From: an uncultured Oscillibacter sp.
GTDB lineage: Bacteria; Bacillota; Clostridia; Oscillospirales; Oscillospiraceae
Assembly: GCA_910584075.1 (NCBI GenBank)
Contig: CAJTZI010000007.1
Span: 1 to 64,000 of the forward strand
Reading direction: 5' to 3'
DNA: 64,000 bases
Shown here: positions 41,483 through 50,208 of the stretch, in pieces
Layout of the letters: each line of letters begins with the position of its first letter
How positions within the stretch are numbered: position 1 is the stretch's first letter
Notes under the pieces: generated by a model
Databases searched by the model: none
What the model was told of the DNA's origin: nothing
Seen by the model: only the letters and a program-made list of their open reading frames with translations
Position numbers and translations under genes: made by a program

Positions 41483-43006
41483 TTATGTCCGCCTTCCATG
41501 CCGCCGGGTCAGGCCCCGGAGCCAGAGTAAGTCCCTCCAGCGCACTACCCCGAGCAGTGTCCACAAAAGGAACAGCACCGCCAGATACCACGCCCCCGGC
41601 AGCAGGACGCCCCGGAGCCCCGGCGCTTTTGGCAGCAGGGACACGCTCCATCCGGCCGCTCCGGCGCAGAGGAGGGCCCGCAGGAACAGCCCGGTCTCCG
41701 GCCGTGCCCCGGAGACCCGCAGCAGACGGCGGAGGCTGAGGCAGAAGTTGATGAGATGCGTGACGGCAAAGCTGAGATAGTATCCGCTCAGCCCGTACCG
41801 GGGCAGCAGCAGCCACAGAAAGCTCACATCCAGAAAGGAGGTCAGCAGATTGTAGCGGGCGTTGGCGTTCTGCTGGCCCAGGCCCTTGCAGATGGCGTCC
41901 ACAATGGCGTCGGTGTAGAGCAGGGGAACCAGAGGAGCATAGAGCCGCAGGGCAGGGCCCACGGCCCGGTCGTGATACAGGAGTTCTCCAAGGGAGTCCG
42001 CGCCGGCGAAGAGGACCCCGGCGGCGCAGAGGCTGAACAGCAAAGAAACCCGCAGTCCCCGCCGGACCAGGTAACGGATGCGGGGCGTCCGCCGTCCGGC
42101 GGCGCAGCGGGAGAACTCCGGCACCAGCAGCTCCGCCAGGGAGAAGAGGATGGCGGCGGGAAACATCAGCACCGGGAACACCATGCCATGGAGCACGCCG
42201 TAGTCCGCCAGAGCGTTGGCGGTGCCGGCGAAGCGGGCCAGCCGTTTAGGGACGATCAGATTTTCAATGGTGTTCAGTCCGGAGCGCAGGTCGTCTGCCA
42301 CGGCCAGGGGCAGGGCGATTCGCAGAATGCGCCGGTAGGGCGGCTTTTGGGGCTTCGGCTCCGGCGGCAGGGCGCCCCGGTGGAGAAAGCGCAGGGCCCG
42401 ATAGGAGACTAGGGCTGCGGCACCGCCGCCCAGGACCACGGAGAGGCAGGCCCGCCCTGTATCCGCCCCAGCCCAGCGGGTGAGCAGCAGGAAGGTGACC
42501 GCCATGGCGCAGCCCTGCTCCAGAAACTCTACCCCCACCAGATCCCCAATGCGCCCTGCGGCGGTGAAATAGCCGGTCATGACGCCGTACAGGCAGCAGA
42601 TGGGCAGGATCATGGCGCACACCCGCAGGGAGGGGATGGAGGCGGGGCCGCCGATCCAGTTCTCCGCCAGCCAGGGGGCCAGCTGCCAGAGGACGAACAG
42701 CGACAGGATGCTGCACGTCAGGCTGTACTGAAAGCACCCCGCCAGAACGGCATGGATCCCCTGGGGACGGCCGCGGCCGAACTCCTCGGCGGAGAGATAC
42801 ATGGCGCAGGTGCGGATACCTGCGGAGCCAACCGTAAAGGACAATGCCTTTACGGAGAGAATCAGCTGCAAAAGACCGATCCCCGCGGCGCCGATGCGTC
42901 CGGAGAGATAGACCTGAAAGCTCATGCCCGCCAGCCGCAGCAGCAGATTGGCGGCGGTCAGGAGCAGCGTACCCTGTACAATGGAGGACCCCTTTTTCTC
43001 GTTCAA
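41483..43006 (-). CDS. SpoVB/MurJ-like polysaccharide flippase
   Basis: The 507-residue protein has about 14 hydrophobic segments and begins with a SIVQGTLLLTAANLLLRLAG stretch that is usual for stage V sporulation protein B and related oligosaccharide flippases of the MOP superfamily. GLGQQNANARYNLLTSFLDV in the C-terminal half fits as well. It would move lipid-linked cell wall precursors or polysaccharide units. The start is a TTG at 43006 with GGAGGGG eight bases upstream; a longer version would extend over a terminator hairpin. The stop lies six bases from the repeat element. Confidence 0.85.
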   Translation of the reverse strand: MNEKKGSSIVQGTLLLTAANLLLRLAGMSFQVYLSGRIGAAGIGLLQLILSVKALSFTVGSAGIRTCAMYLSAEEFGRGRPQGIHAVLAGCFQYSLTCSILSLFVLWQLAPWLAENWIGGPASIPSLRVCAMILPICCLYGVMTGYFTAAGRIGDLVGVEFLEQGCAMAVTFLLLTRWAGADTGRACLSVVLGGGAAALVSYRALRFLHRGALPPEPKPQKPPYRRILRIALPLAVADDLRSGLNTIENLIVPKRLARFAGTANALADYGVLHGMVFPVLMFPAAILFSLAELLVPEFSRCAAGRRTPRIRYLVRRGLRVSLLFSLCAAGVLFAGADSLGELLYHDRAVGPALRLYAPLVPLLYTDAIVDAICKGLGQQNANARYNLLTSFLDVSFLWLLLPRYGLSGYYLSFAVTHLINFCLSLRRLLRVSGARPETGLFLRALLCAGAAGWSVSLLPKAPGLRGVLLPGAWYLAVLFLLWTLLGVVRWRDLLWLRGLTRRHGRRT

Positions 43007-43055
43007 CGTTCCCACCCCTCCATACACTATATGGACAGGGCGTGACAACATGACG

Positions 43056-43091
43056 GAAAAAGCTGTCCGGAATTGTCCGAACAGCTTTTTC
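43056..43091 (-). terminator. Terminator of the AKR-MerR unit
   Basis: GAAAAAGCTGT (43056-43066) pairs with ACAGCTTTTTC (43081-43091), with partial pairing inside (CCGGA/TCCGA). The minus strand reads a T-run on exit. The remaining bases 43092-43258 show nothing clear. Confidence 0.75.
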
Positions 43092-43258
43092 AAACAGGGC
43101 TTCCGTTGAGCGTCACCGCACTGGATCAGAATCAGGATGATTCGTTTCAACCTGACAACGCTTTTGCGTCACCGGAGACCGCGTGAGCTGACGCACACGG
43201 ACAAAGTCCCTCCGGCGGGGGCTGGTCCGCTGGCCGGAGATCCGCAAAGTGCGGATGT

Positions 43259-43654
43259 TCAGGTGTTTCCACCATGCTCCTCCGGGCTTTGGCGGTCCTG
43301 CTGGGCGATTCGCCGGGCGTAGAGATCGATTTTATAGTCCAGCCGGTCCAGGGAAGCCTGCATATCCGCCATCCGGGCGGTCAGCTGTTCCCGCTGGCGC
43401 ACCAGAAGGTTCCGGCGGGCCTCCAGGGTGCCGTCCCCCTGCTGGGCCAGGGCGGCGTATTCGATCAGGGTCTCGATCTGCACGCCGGCGGCGCGCATAC
43501 ACTTCATCAGCTCCACCCACTGACAGGACTCCTGACCGTAATCCCGGGCGCCGCTCTTCCCCCGGGGCACCGGCGGGATCAGGCCGATGCGCTCGTAGTA
43601 GCGCAGGGTGTCTGCCGTCAGGCCGTACTTTTTACTGACTTCCGTGATGGTCAC
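43259..43654 (-). CDS. MerR family transcriptional regulator
   Basis: The 131-residue protein has the MerR helix-turn-helix ITEVSKKYGLTADTLRYYERIGL (about 3-25), a second helix-wing part with LMKCMRAAGVQIETLIEY and a long dimerisation helix. It has no conserved metal-binding Cys cluster, so it belongs to the YyaN/AdhR-type regulators rather than to metal sensors. The GTG start at 43654 follows GGAGGTG. It is co-transcribed 30 bases after the aldo-keto reductase, whose promoter has MerR geometry. Confidence 0.92.
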   Translation of the reverse strand: MTITEVSKKYGLTADTLRYYERIGLIPPVPRGKSGARDYGQESCQWVELMKCMRAAGVQIETLIEYAALAQQGDGTLEARRNLLVRQREQLTARMADMQASLDRLDYKIDLYARRIAQQDRQSPEEHGGNT

Positions 43655-43684
43655 TGGGGTTCACCTCCTTTTGCAAAGACGCCA

Positions 43685-44833
43685 TCAGGCGCCGAACAGG
43701 GCCGCGGCCTGCTTCATATTCTCCGAGATGGGCACGCCGAAGGGACACCGCTTCTCGCAGGCGCCGCAGGCGATGCACTCCGCCGCCCGGTGGGGCAGCA
43801 GGGCGTAGTGCTCCCGTACCGTCTCCGGCACGCTGCCCTGAGCACGGCACAGGTTTAAAAACTTGGTCACCGACGCCACGTCGATGCCCTTGGGACAGGG
43901 GGCGCAGTGGCCGCAGTACATGCAGTGCCCCTGCCAGCTGATCTTGGGCAGGGCGGCCAGGGCGGCGGCGTAGTCCCGCTCACGCTCCGGCGCGTCCTCA
44001 TAGGCGGCGCTGGCGTCCAGGTCCGCAAGGGTCCGGGCGCCGCACATGACGGAGGCCACCGCCGGACGGGTCAGGGCGTAGTGAAGGCACTGGAAGGGCG
44101 TCAGGGCGCGTCCGGCGGGGGAGAGGGTCTCGCTGAGCAGGTCGCCGCCGCCGAAGGCCTTCATCACCGTGATGCCCACCCCCAGCCGCTGGCAGGTCTC
44201 GTACAGCTCCTGCCGCTCCGGGTCCATGTTCACCAGGTTGTTCTCGTAGTTCTTGGGGGCCCACAGCTCCTCCACGTCCTCCCCGGCGGGCTGGAGGTCG
44301 TAGCAGGGGTTGACGCTGAACATCAGCACGTCGATGAGCCCCGTGTTCACCGCCGCCATGGCCACCTGGGGGTTGTGGCTGGAGAGGCCGATGCAGCCGA
44401 TGGTCCCCGCCGCCTTCAGCTCCCGGGCGTAGGCCAGGACAGGACCGTTTACGACCGTGTCCCAGTCCGGCAGGGAGTCCACGTAGTGGATCATGCCGAT
44501 CTCCACCCGGTCTGTCTCCAGACGCTCCAGCTGGTCCATAAAACCCGCCCGGACCTCGTCGATGTTCCGGGTGCGCTTGTATTGTCCGTCCTTCCAGACG
44601 GAGCACAGGTGGGCCTGGAGGACAAACTTCTTCCGCCGTCCCCGCAGGGCCCGTCCCAGGTTGGAGCGCACTTCCGGGTTGGAGGTGTAGAGGTCCACGC
44701 AGTTGACGCCAAGGGCCTCCATCCGGTCCACAAAGGCCAGGACCTCCTCGCAGGACTTGCCCACAAACCCCTCGCAGCCCATGCCGATCTCGCTGACCTG
44801 GAGGCCGGTGCGGCCCAATGTACGGTATACCAT
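43685..44833 (-). CDS. Aldo-keto reductase with C-terminal 4Fe-4S domain
   Basis: The 382-residue protein starts as a typical aldo-keto reductase barrel (YRTLGRTGLQVSEIGMG, IGCIGLSSHN). The C-terminal part has CMYCGHCAPCPKGIDV and CIACGACEKRCPFGV, two ferredoxin-like cysteine sets, seen in a clostridial subgroup. The usual catalytic segment DTAxxYG reads DLYTSNPE here, so the tetrad Tyr five residues after the Asp is an Asn; the reaction may not be a classical reduction. It is first in a unit with the MerR regulator. Confidence 0.9.
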   Translation of the reverse strand: MVYRTLGRTGLQVSEIGMGCEGFVGKSCEEVLAFVDRMEALGVNCVDLYTSNPEVRSNLGRALRGRRKKFVLQAHLCSVWKDGQYKRTRNIDEVRAGFMDQLERLETDRVEIGMIHYVDSLPDWDTVVNGPVLAYARELKAAGTIGCIGLSSHNPQVAMAAVNTGLIDVLMFSVNPCYDLQPAGEDVEELWAPKNYENNLVNMDPERQELYETCQRLGVGITVMKAFGGGDLLSETLSPAGRALTPFQCLHYALTRPAVASVMCGARTLADLDASAAYEDAPERERDYAAALAALPKISWQGHCMYCGHCAPCPKGIDVASVTKFLNLCRAQGSVPETVREHYALLPHRAAECIACGACEKRCPFGVPISENMKQAAALFGA

Positions 44834-44868
44834 GATGCACTCTCCTTTTGGATATGTGATATATGAAG

Positions 44869-44899
44869 AGTGTACTACCTGGAGCCCACTCTATGTCAA
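44869..44899 (-). promoter_or_regulatory. MerR-type promoter of the aldo-keto reductase unit
   Basis: On the minus strand TTGACA (44894-44899) and TACACT (44869-44874) are 19 bases apart, two too many for normal use but right for MerR-family activators that twist the DNA. The spacer carries TAGAGTGGGCTCCAGGTAG, with a GAGT/CTCC dyad in the usual place. The regulator is the MerR gene of the same operon. Confidence 0.8.
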
Positions 44900-45029
44900 G
44901 GACTTTTTTGAGAGAGGAGCGTCCGCTTTTTCTCCACTGACTGGACATTTGCGGGGGAATGCCTGGCCGGGGGACCAGGCCCCACAGAGGAGGTTCCTGC
45001 CCCGCTTCTGCCCGACGATTCCGAGGAGG

Positions 45030-45070
45030 AAATGAAAAAGAGAAGCCGGCGCACATCTGTGCGCCGGCTT
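45030..45070 (-). terminator. Terminator of groEL
   Basis: AAGCCGGCGCACA (45043-45055) pairs with TGTGCGCCGGCTT (45058-45070), a perfect 13-bp stem, and the minus strand exits into CTCTTTTTC. It lies 30 bases after groEL. The bases 44900-45029 hold no other clear signal. Confidence 0.9.
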
Positions 45071-45099
45071 GAAAATCTTTTGTTTGGCGGGACCGCCGC

Positions 45100-46725
45100 T
45101 TAGTACATGCCGCCCATGTCAGGCGCGGCGGGAGCGGGAGCGGGGGGCTCGGGCTTGTCGGCCACCAGGGACTCGGTGGTCAGCACCATGGAGCTGACGC
45201 TGGCGGCGTTCTCCAGGGCGGAGCGGGTCACCTTGGCGGGGTCCACGATGCCGGCGGAGACCATGTCGCAGTACTCCTCCTTATAGGCATCGAAGCCGTA
45301 ACCGGTCTTGCCGGAGGAGCGGACCTTCTCCAGGATGACGGAGCCGTCCAGGCCGGCGTTGGCGGCGATCTGGCGGATGGGGGCCTCCAGGGCCTTGGCG
45401 ACGATGCGAACACCGGTCTTCTCATCGCCCTCCACGGTGTCCAGCAGGGCCTCCACGGCGGGGATCACATTGACGAAGATGGTGCCGCCGCCGGCCACAA
45501 TGCCCTCTTCCACAGCGGCGCGGGTGGAGTTCAGAGCGTCCTCGATGCGGAGCTTCTTCTCCTTCATCTCGGTCTCAGTGGCGGCGCCCACCTTGATGAC
45601 GGCCACGCCGCCGGCCAGCTTGGCAAGGCGCTCCTGGAGCTTCTCCTTGTCGTAGTCGCTGGTGGTGTTGGCGATCTGAGAGCGGATCTGAGCCACGCGG
45701 TCGGCAATGGCCTGCTTCTCGCCGGCGCCGTCCACAATGGTGGTGTTCTCCTTAGTGACCTTCACCTGACGGGCACGGCCCAGCAGGTCGAGGCCGGCGG
45801 TCTTGAGCTCCAGACCGACCTCCTCGGATACCACGGTGCCGCCGGTGAGGACGGCGATGTCCTGGAGCATCTCCTTGCGGCGGTCGCCAAAACCGGGAGC
45901 CTTGACACACACCACGTTCAGGGTGCCCCGCAGGCGGTTGACGATCAGGGTGTTCAGGGCCTCGCCCTCCACATCCTCGGCCACGATCACCAGCTTCTTG
46001 CCGGACTGAACCATCTGCTCCAGGATGGGCAGGATGTCGGCGATGACGGAGATCTTCTTATCGGTAATGAGGATATAGGCATCGTCGACAACGGCCTCCA
46101 TCTTCTCCATGTCGGTGGCCATATAGGGGGTGATATAGCCCCGGTCGAACTGCATGCCCTCGACCACCTCGCTGTAAGTCTCGGCAGTCTTGGACTCCTC
46201 AATGGTGATGACGCCGTCGGCGGAGACCTTCTCCATGGCGTCGGCGATCAGCTTGCCGATCTCCTCGTCGCCGGAGGAAACAGCGCCCACGCGGGCAATG
46301 TCCTTGGAGCCGTCCACGCTCTTGGACTGCTTCTTGACCTCGGCGACGGCGGCCTCCACGGCCTTGGCCATGCCCTTTTTCACAACGATGGGGTTGGCGC
46401 CTGCGGCCAGGTTTTTCAGGCCCTCATGGATCATGGCCTGGGCCAGCAGGGTGGCGGTGGTGGTGCCGTCGCCGGCCACGTCGTTGGTCTTGGTGGAGAC
46501 CTCCTTCACCAACTGGGCGCCCATATTCTCAAAGGGATCATCCAGTTCGATCTCCTTGGCGATGGTAACGCCGTCGTTGGTGATGAGGGGAGAGCCGTAC
46601 TTCTTGTCGAGCACCACGTTGCGGCCCTTGGGTCCCAGGGTGATCTTGACGGTATCGGCCAGGGAATTGACGCCGGCTTCCAGAGCCTTGCGGGCCTCGT
46701 CGCCGCGCTTGATGAGCTTAGACAT
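45100..46725 (-). CDS. groEL: Chaperonin GroEL
   Basis: The 541-residue chaperonin subunit. Signatures include TLGPKGRNVVLDKKYGSP, AGDGTTTATLLAQAM (ATP site), AAVEEGIVAGGG and a short C-terminal tail PDMGGMY in place of the longer GGM repeat. It folds proteins together with GroES. The start ATG at 46725 has GGAGGT nine bases upstream; a TTG at 46731 is closer to the site and less likely. It is the second gene of the groES-groEL operon, separated by 280 bases of hairpins. Confidence 0.98.
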   Translation of the reverse strand: MSKLIKRGDEARKALEAGVNSLADTVKITLGPKGRNVVLDKKYGSPLITNDGVTIAKEIELDDPFENMGAQLVKEVSTKTNDVAGDGTTTATLLAQAMIHEGLKNLAAGANPIVVKKGMAKAVEAAVAEVKKQSKSVDGSKDIARVGAVSSGDEEIGKLIADAMEKVSADGVITIEESKTAETYSEVVEGMQFDRGYITPYMATDMEKMEAVVDDAYILITDKKISVIADILPILEQMVQSGKKLVIVAEDVEGEALNTLIVNRLRGTLNVVCVKAPGFGDRRKEMLQDIAVLTGGTVVSEEVGLELKTAGLDLLGRARQVKVTKENTTIVDGAGEKQAIADRVAQIRSQIANTTSDYDKEKLQERLAKLAGGVAVIKVGAATETEMKEKKLRIEDALNSTRAAVEEGIVAGGGTIFVNVIPAVEALLDTVEGDEKTGVRIVAKALEAPIRQIAANAGLDGSVILEKVRSSGKTGYGFDAYKEEYCDMVSAGIVDPAKVTRSALENAASVSSMVLTTESLVADKPEPPAPAPAAPDMGGMY

Positions 46726-46783
46726 AATCAATCTACCTCCAATAGAGAATAAAAATTAAAGTGAGCAAAAGGAAAGGGGCCAG

Positions 46784-46999
46784 AGGAAACCTTGGGGTTT
46801 TCCTGGTTGATTCGCCAACGGCGAATCAAGTTTTTTTAATTATTTTCGCCGCGGCGGCCCTCCAGAGGGGCTGTTCTTGCCCCTGCGGGGCAATTCACCT
46901 TCTGTACGTGGCGAAAACACCGTGACCCCAGCCGCCTTGGGCGGCGGCGCCAGTCCGAAGACTGGCGGTGGGGGGAGGTTGCGGGGGAGCCTGCTCCCC
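46784..46999. repeat. Hairpin array between groES and groEL
   Basis: At least seven perfect or near-perfect hairpins within 216 bases: AGGAAACC/GGTTTTCCT (46784), GATTCGCC/GGCGAATC (46809-46827), outer TTTTCGCC/GGCGAAAA (46843-46917) enclosing TTGCCCC/GGGGCAA (46877-46893), GCCGCC/GGCGGC (46931-46945), CGCCAGTC/GACTGGCG (46948-46967) and GGGGAGC/GCTCCCC (46984-46999). It would be transcribed in the groES-groEL mRNA. A TTTTTTT run after the second hairpin makes a terminator only on the plus strand, where there is no gene. Confidence 0.7.
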
Positions 47000-47005
47000 G
47001 TCGGA

Positions 47006-47290
47006 TTACTCTACGATGGCCAGGATATCGTTCTGGCGGACAACCACGTATTCAACCTCTTCCAGGGTGACCTTGGTTCCGGCGTACTGGCTGGTGATGA
47101 CCTTGTCGCCGGGCTTCACGGTCATGGTGACTTCCTTGCCGTCCACGGTGCCGCCGGGGCCTACGTAGATGACCTCAGCCACAGAGGGCTTTTCCTTGGC
47201 GGAGCCGGTGAGGATGATGCCGCCCTTGGTGGTCTCCTCGGCCTCCACCATCTTCAAAATGACGCGGTCTGCAAGCGGGGTGAGTTTCAT
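47006..47290 (-). CDS. groES: Co-chaperonin GroES
   Basis: The 94-residue lid of the chaperonin. LTPLADRVILKMVEAEETTKG and SAKEKPSVAEVIYVGPG (mobile loop and roof region) and the C-terminal EVEYVVVRQNDILAIVE are diagnostic. The ATG follows GGAGGAAC. Promoter and CIRCE operator lie directly upstream, so heat-shock control by HrcA is expected. Confidence 0.98.
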   Translation of the reverse strand: MKLTPLADRVILKMVEAEETTKGGIILTGSAKEKPSVAEVIYVGPGGTVDGKEVTMTVKPGDKVITSQYAGTKVTLEEVEYVVVRQNDILAIVE

Positions 47291-47341
47291 GTTGGGTTCC
47301 TCCTTATAATATTAAAAAATTTGAAAAAACAAATCGCACCG

Positions 47342-47368
47342 TTAGCACTCTTGTCCGTTGAGTGCTAA
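47342..47368 (-). promoter_or_regulatory. CIRCE operator (HrcA binding site)
   Basis: TTAGCACTC, nine bases, GAGTGCTAA: an exact match to the CIRCE consensus TTAGCACTC-N9-GAGTGCTAA. It lies between the groES promoter and the gene. hrcA itself is not in the window. Confidence 0.97.
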
Positions 47369-47375
47369 CGGTGTT

Positions 47376-47404
47376 ATCATAGCGCAATCGTCCCGGTTTG
47401 TAAA
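47376..47404 (-). promoter_or_regulatory. Promoter of groES-groEL
   Basis: Minus strand TTTACA (47399-47404), 17 bases, TATGAT (47376-47381), directly upstream of CIRCE so that HrcA would block the transcription start. Confidence 0.8.
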
Positions 47405-47460
47405 GGGGGTATCTATGAAGATTTTGTGAATTTCCAAAAAAGGCGGAAAATTCCAGAGAA

Positions 47461-48390
47461 TTACAGGTGTGCCGTGGCGTTGGGGCCGCAGCCCGCAGGG
47501 CCGAAAAAGTTCACCCGCTTGTCCGCGAGGCGCAGGACCACGGCGCGGCTTCGGAAGCACTCCCCGTCCAGGCAGGTGACGATCTCCTCGTCCTTGGACT
47601 GAATGCGGATCTCCCGGGCCGTCACGGACCGGGCAATCTGAGGGAGCTGTCGGTAGTTTCCGGCGGAGTATACGCGGAACAGCCGGGCAAAGGCCGCCTT
47701 GCTGACCCTGCGGACCAGAATGGTATTCAGGACTCCGTCATCCATCCGGGCCTCCGGCACCGGGGTGGAGCCGCCGCCGTAGTGGCGGCCGTTGCACACG
47801 GACACCAGGGTGAAGTCCCCCTCCTGGGTTTCTCCGTCCAGGGTGACGGTCCAGCGGTGGCCGATGGGGCGCAGGAGAAAATTGGCCGCCACGGAGGCAA
47901 GATAGCTGCCTCGCCCATTCAGTAAAGGGGAACGGCTGTACAGGTGGACGCCCTCCGCCACCTGGGCGTCGATGCCGCTGCAGGCGATGGTCAGGCAATA
48001 GCGCCCGTTGCAGTCGATAAGGTCCAGGGGAAATACGGGCCCGTCCCACAGGTTTTCCGCGTCCCGGAATTTCTCCATGTCCGGTCCGAAATTCTTCAGA
48101 AAATCGTTCCCGGTGCCGGTGGGGATACAGGTCATGGCGGCGTTGGCAAACCCCGCCAGACCGTTGGCCGCCTCGGAGACGGTGCCGTCTCCGCCGCAGG
48201 CGTAGACCCGCAGTTCCTCACCGCTCTCCGCCAGACGGCGGGCCATCTCCGCGGCGCCGCCGGGGCGGTCCGTCAGCATACAGGCGCAGTCCAGCCCGTG
48301 GAGGCTCCGCAGGCGGTCTGCCATCTCGTAAATACGGGCGGTCTGGTTCCTTTTCCCGGCACGTGGATTGATGATGAAGACGTGGCGCAT
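47461..48390 (-). CDS. Diacylglycerol kinase family lipid kinase (DgkB/YegS-like)
   Basis: The 309-residue protein has the lipid kinase core: FIINPRAGKRN at the start, YACGGDGTVSEAANGL (GGDGT motif, about 65-80) and a TGTGNDFLKNFG nucleotide-site motif. The C-terminal beta domain has CNGRHYGGG. These enzymes phosphorylate diacylglycerol or related lipids with ATP. The ATG at 48390 follows GAGGGGG; the ATG 21 bases upstream lacks a proper site. Confidence 0.92.
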   Translation of the reverse strand: MRHVFIINPRAGKRNQTARIYEMADRLRSLHGLDCACMLTDRPGGAAEMARRLAESGEELRVYACGGDGTVSEAANGLAGFANAAMTCIPTGTGNDFLKNFGPDMEKFRDAENLWDGPVFPLDLIDCNGRYCLTIACSGIDAQVAEGVHLYSRSPLLNGRGSYLASVAANFLLRPIGHRWTVTLDGETQEGDFTLVSVCNGRHYGGGSTPVPEARMDDGVLNTILVRRVSKAAFARLFRVYSAGNYRQLPQIARSVTAREIRIQSKDEEIVTCLDGECFRSRAVVLRLADKRVNFFGPAGCGPNATAHL

Positions 48391-48439
48391 AAAGAAGCCC
48401 CCTCTGATCAATAAAATTTTGTATTCTTTTGTTGAAAAA

Positions 48440-49549
48440 TTACCTTCCGTATAGAAATGCGTCGCATTTCAGCATTCCATTGTACAGCTTTCGCTTTTGA
48501 TCCGCAGGGCGGCCGAAGCACCGCTCAAACTCCGTGTGGGAGGACAGAACCACCGTTCGCCACTTGGGCGGCAGGCCGCGGTGGGCCTTTCCGAAGCTGC
48601 GGTACAGCGCCTCAGCCTCTTTCTTTTCCATCAGCCGCTCACCGTAGGGCGGGTTGGTCACCAGCTGGCCGTATTCGCTGTCCCGGTGGAACTTCCCGGC
48701 GTCCGCCGTCTCGAAGCGGACGCAGTCCTCCACCCCCGCCAAGGCCGCGTTGTGGCGGGCCAGCTCCACGGCGGCTGGGTCGATGTCCCCGCCCCAGATG
48801 TCATAGGTTCCGTGGAACTCCTTGTCTACGGCCTCCTCCGCCGCCTCCAGCCACAGGCCGCTGTCCATATTCCGCCACCGCTGGGCGGCAAAGGACCGGT
48901 CCAGGCCGGGGGCTCGGTTTTTGGCGATCAGCGCCGCCTCAATGGGGATGGTGCCGCTGCCGCAGAAGGGGTCGCAGAAGGGATCCCTTCCCCGGTAGCG
49001 GGAGAGGGTCACCAGAGCCGCCGCCAGAGTCTCCCGCAGGGGCGCGCCCATATTCTGGGCCCGGTAGCCCCGCTTGTACAGCCCCGCGCCGGAGGTGTCC
49101 AGATACAGGGAGGCGGTGTCCTTGATGATGGCGAACTGAATCTGATACCGGCTGCCGGTCTCCGGCAGGGTCTCACAGCCGTAGATGGCTCCCAGCCGTC
49201 TGGCGGCGGCTTTTTTTACAATGGCCTGACAGGCGGGGACAGAGTGCAGTTTAGATGTCAAGGAATAACCCTTCACGGGAAATTCTCCGTCCCGGGGGAT
49301 GTAGTCCTCCCAGGGCAGGGCCAGCACGCCCTGGAACAGGTCCTCGAAATCCTGCGCCGGAAAGGAGCCCAGCTCCATCAGCACCCGGGCGCCGCAGCGG
49401 AGGTTCAGGTTCAGACGGGCAATGTCAAGCATAGTACCTTCACAGTGAACGCGGCCGTTCTCGGCCCGGACGCCGCTCAAATTCAGTCGTTTCATCTCAT
49501 TGGAGACGAGGCTCTCCAGGCCGAAGAGACAGGGGACAGTCAAAGTCAT
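48440..49549 (-). CDS. THUMP-domain class I SAM-dependent RNA methyltransferase (RlmL/YpsC-like)
   Basis: The 369-residue protein has an N-terminal ferredoxin-like plus THUMP part (to about 160), then DPFCGSGTIPIEAALIA (SAM site, about 195-212) and NPPYGERL, the catalytic N-P-P-Y loop of N-type methyltransferases. Relatives modify 23S rRNA (m2G). AGGGAG lies before the ATG. It is transcribed with the lipid kinase in the same direction, 49 bases upstream of it. Confidence 0.92.
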   Translation of the reverse strand: MTLTVPCLFGLESLVSNEMKRLNLSGVRAENGRVHCEGTMLDIARLNLNLRCGARVLMELGSFPAQDFEDLFQGVLALPWEDYIPRDGEFPVKGYSLTSKLHSVPACQAIVKKAAARRLGAIYGCETLPETGSRYQIQFAIIKDTASLYLDTSGAGLYKRGYRAQNMGAPLRETLAAALVTLSRYRGRDPFCDPFCGSGTIPIEAALIAKNRAPGLDRSFAAQRWRNMDSGLWLEAAEEAVDKEFHGTYDIWGGDIDPAAVELARHNAALAGVEDCVRFETADAGKFHRDSEYGQLVTNPPYGERLMEKKEAEALYRSFGKAHRGLPPKWRTVVLSSHTEFERCFGRPADQKRKLYNGMLKCDAFLYGR

Positions 49550-49761
49550 CGGGAGGGCTCCCTTCTTTTTTACATAAAAATATCATTCTGGCCGGGAAAT
49601 GTCAAATCCTAATCAAGGATATATCCGGAGCGGGCCCTTTTACTTTTGAAAAAATACCGGGATTTTCTGCCTCAGAATTGTTACCAAATTGAAACGCAAT
49701 TCTTTTTTGGATATGCTATAATAAAATAAAATCCATCCCTTTTTTGAAAGGAGGCATTTTT

Positions 49762-50208
49762 ATGATGTGGCTATGGCTGTGCGCCGCCGTTCTCTTCGGT
49801 GTGGTGGAGGCGGTTACGGCGGGATTGGTGTCCGTGTGGTTCGCGGTGGGTTCCGTTGGCGCGTTTTTCGCCGCCCTGGGCGGACTGAACGTGACGGTTC
49901 AGTTGGTGATCTTCGCGGCGGTCTCCGCCGCAGCCCTAGCGGTGACCCGGCCGCTGGTGGCCCGGTTTGGGAGAGAGCGGCACGTTCCCACCAACCTGGA
50001 CCGTGTCATTGGCAGGAGTGCCAGTGTGACGGAGGACATTGACAACGATGCCTCCACCGGCGCGGTGTATGTGGACGGCAAGACCTGGACTGCCCGCAGT
50101 GCCGGCGGAGAGGTGATTCCCGCAGGGACAAAGGTGGAGATTCAGCGAATGGAGGGCGTGAAGCTCTTTGTAAAAAAATCTGAGGAAAAAGTGGAGGTAG
50201 TATCATGA
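49762..50208 (+). CDS. NfeD family protein
   Basis: The 148-residue protein has two or three N-terminal membrane helices (to about 75) and a soluble OB-fold domain with an IGRSASVTEDIDND and GKTWTARS pattern, typical of NfeD1b-type proteins. NfeD proteins are encoded with SPFH proteins and help form membrane microdomains. AAAGGAGG lies seven bases before the ATG at 49762. The stop overlaps the start of the SPFH gene (ATGA). A TATAAT about 40 bases ahead of the start (49717 region) is the likely -10. Confidence 0.92.
   Translation: MMWLWLCAAVLFGVVEAVTAGLVSVWFAVGSVGAFFAALGGLNVTVQLVIFAAVSAAALAVTRPLVARFGRERHVPTNLDRVIGRSASVTEDIDNDASTGAVYVDGKTWTARSAGGEVIPAGTKVEIQRMEGVKLFVKKSEEKVEVVS

Noticed and set aside
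44940..44970. GCCTGG/CCAGGC hairpin between the aldo-keto reductase promoter and groEL
   Set aside because: A short stem without T-run and far from either gene end; likely chance in GC-rich DNA.
46784..46999. The hairpin arrays as a CRISPR array or integron attachment sites
   Set aside because: The units are inverted, not direct repeats of equal length with spacers, no cas or integrase gene is near, and the arms differ between hairpins.
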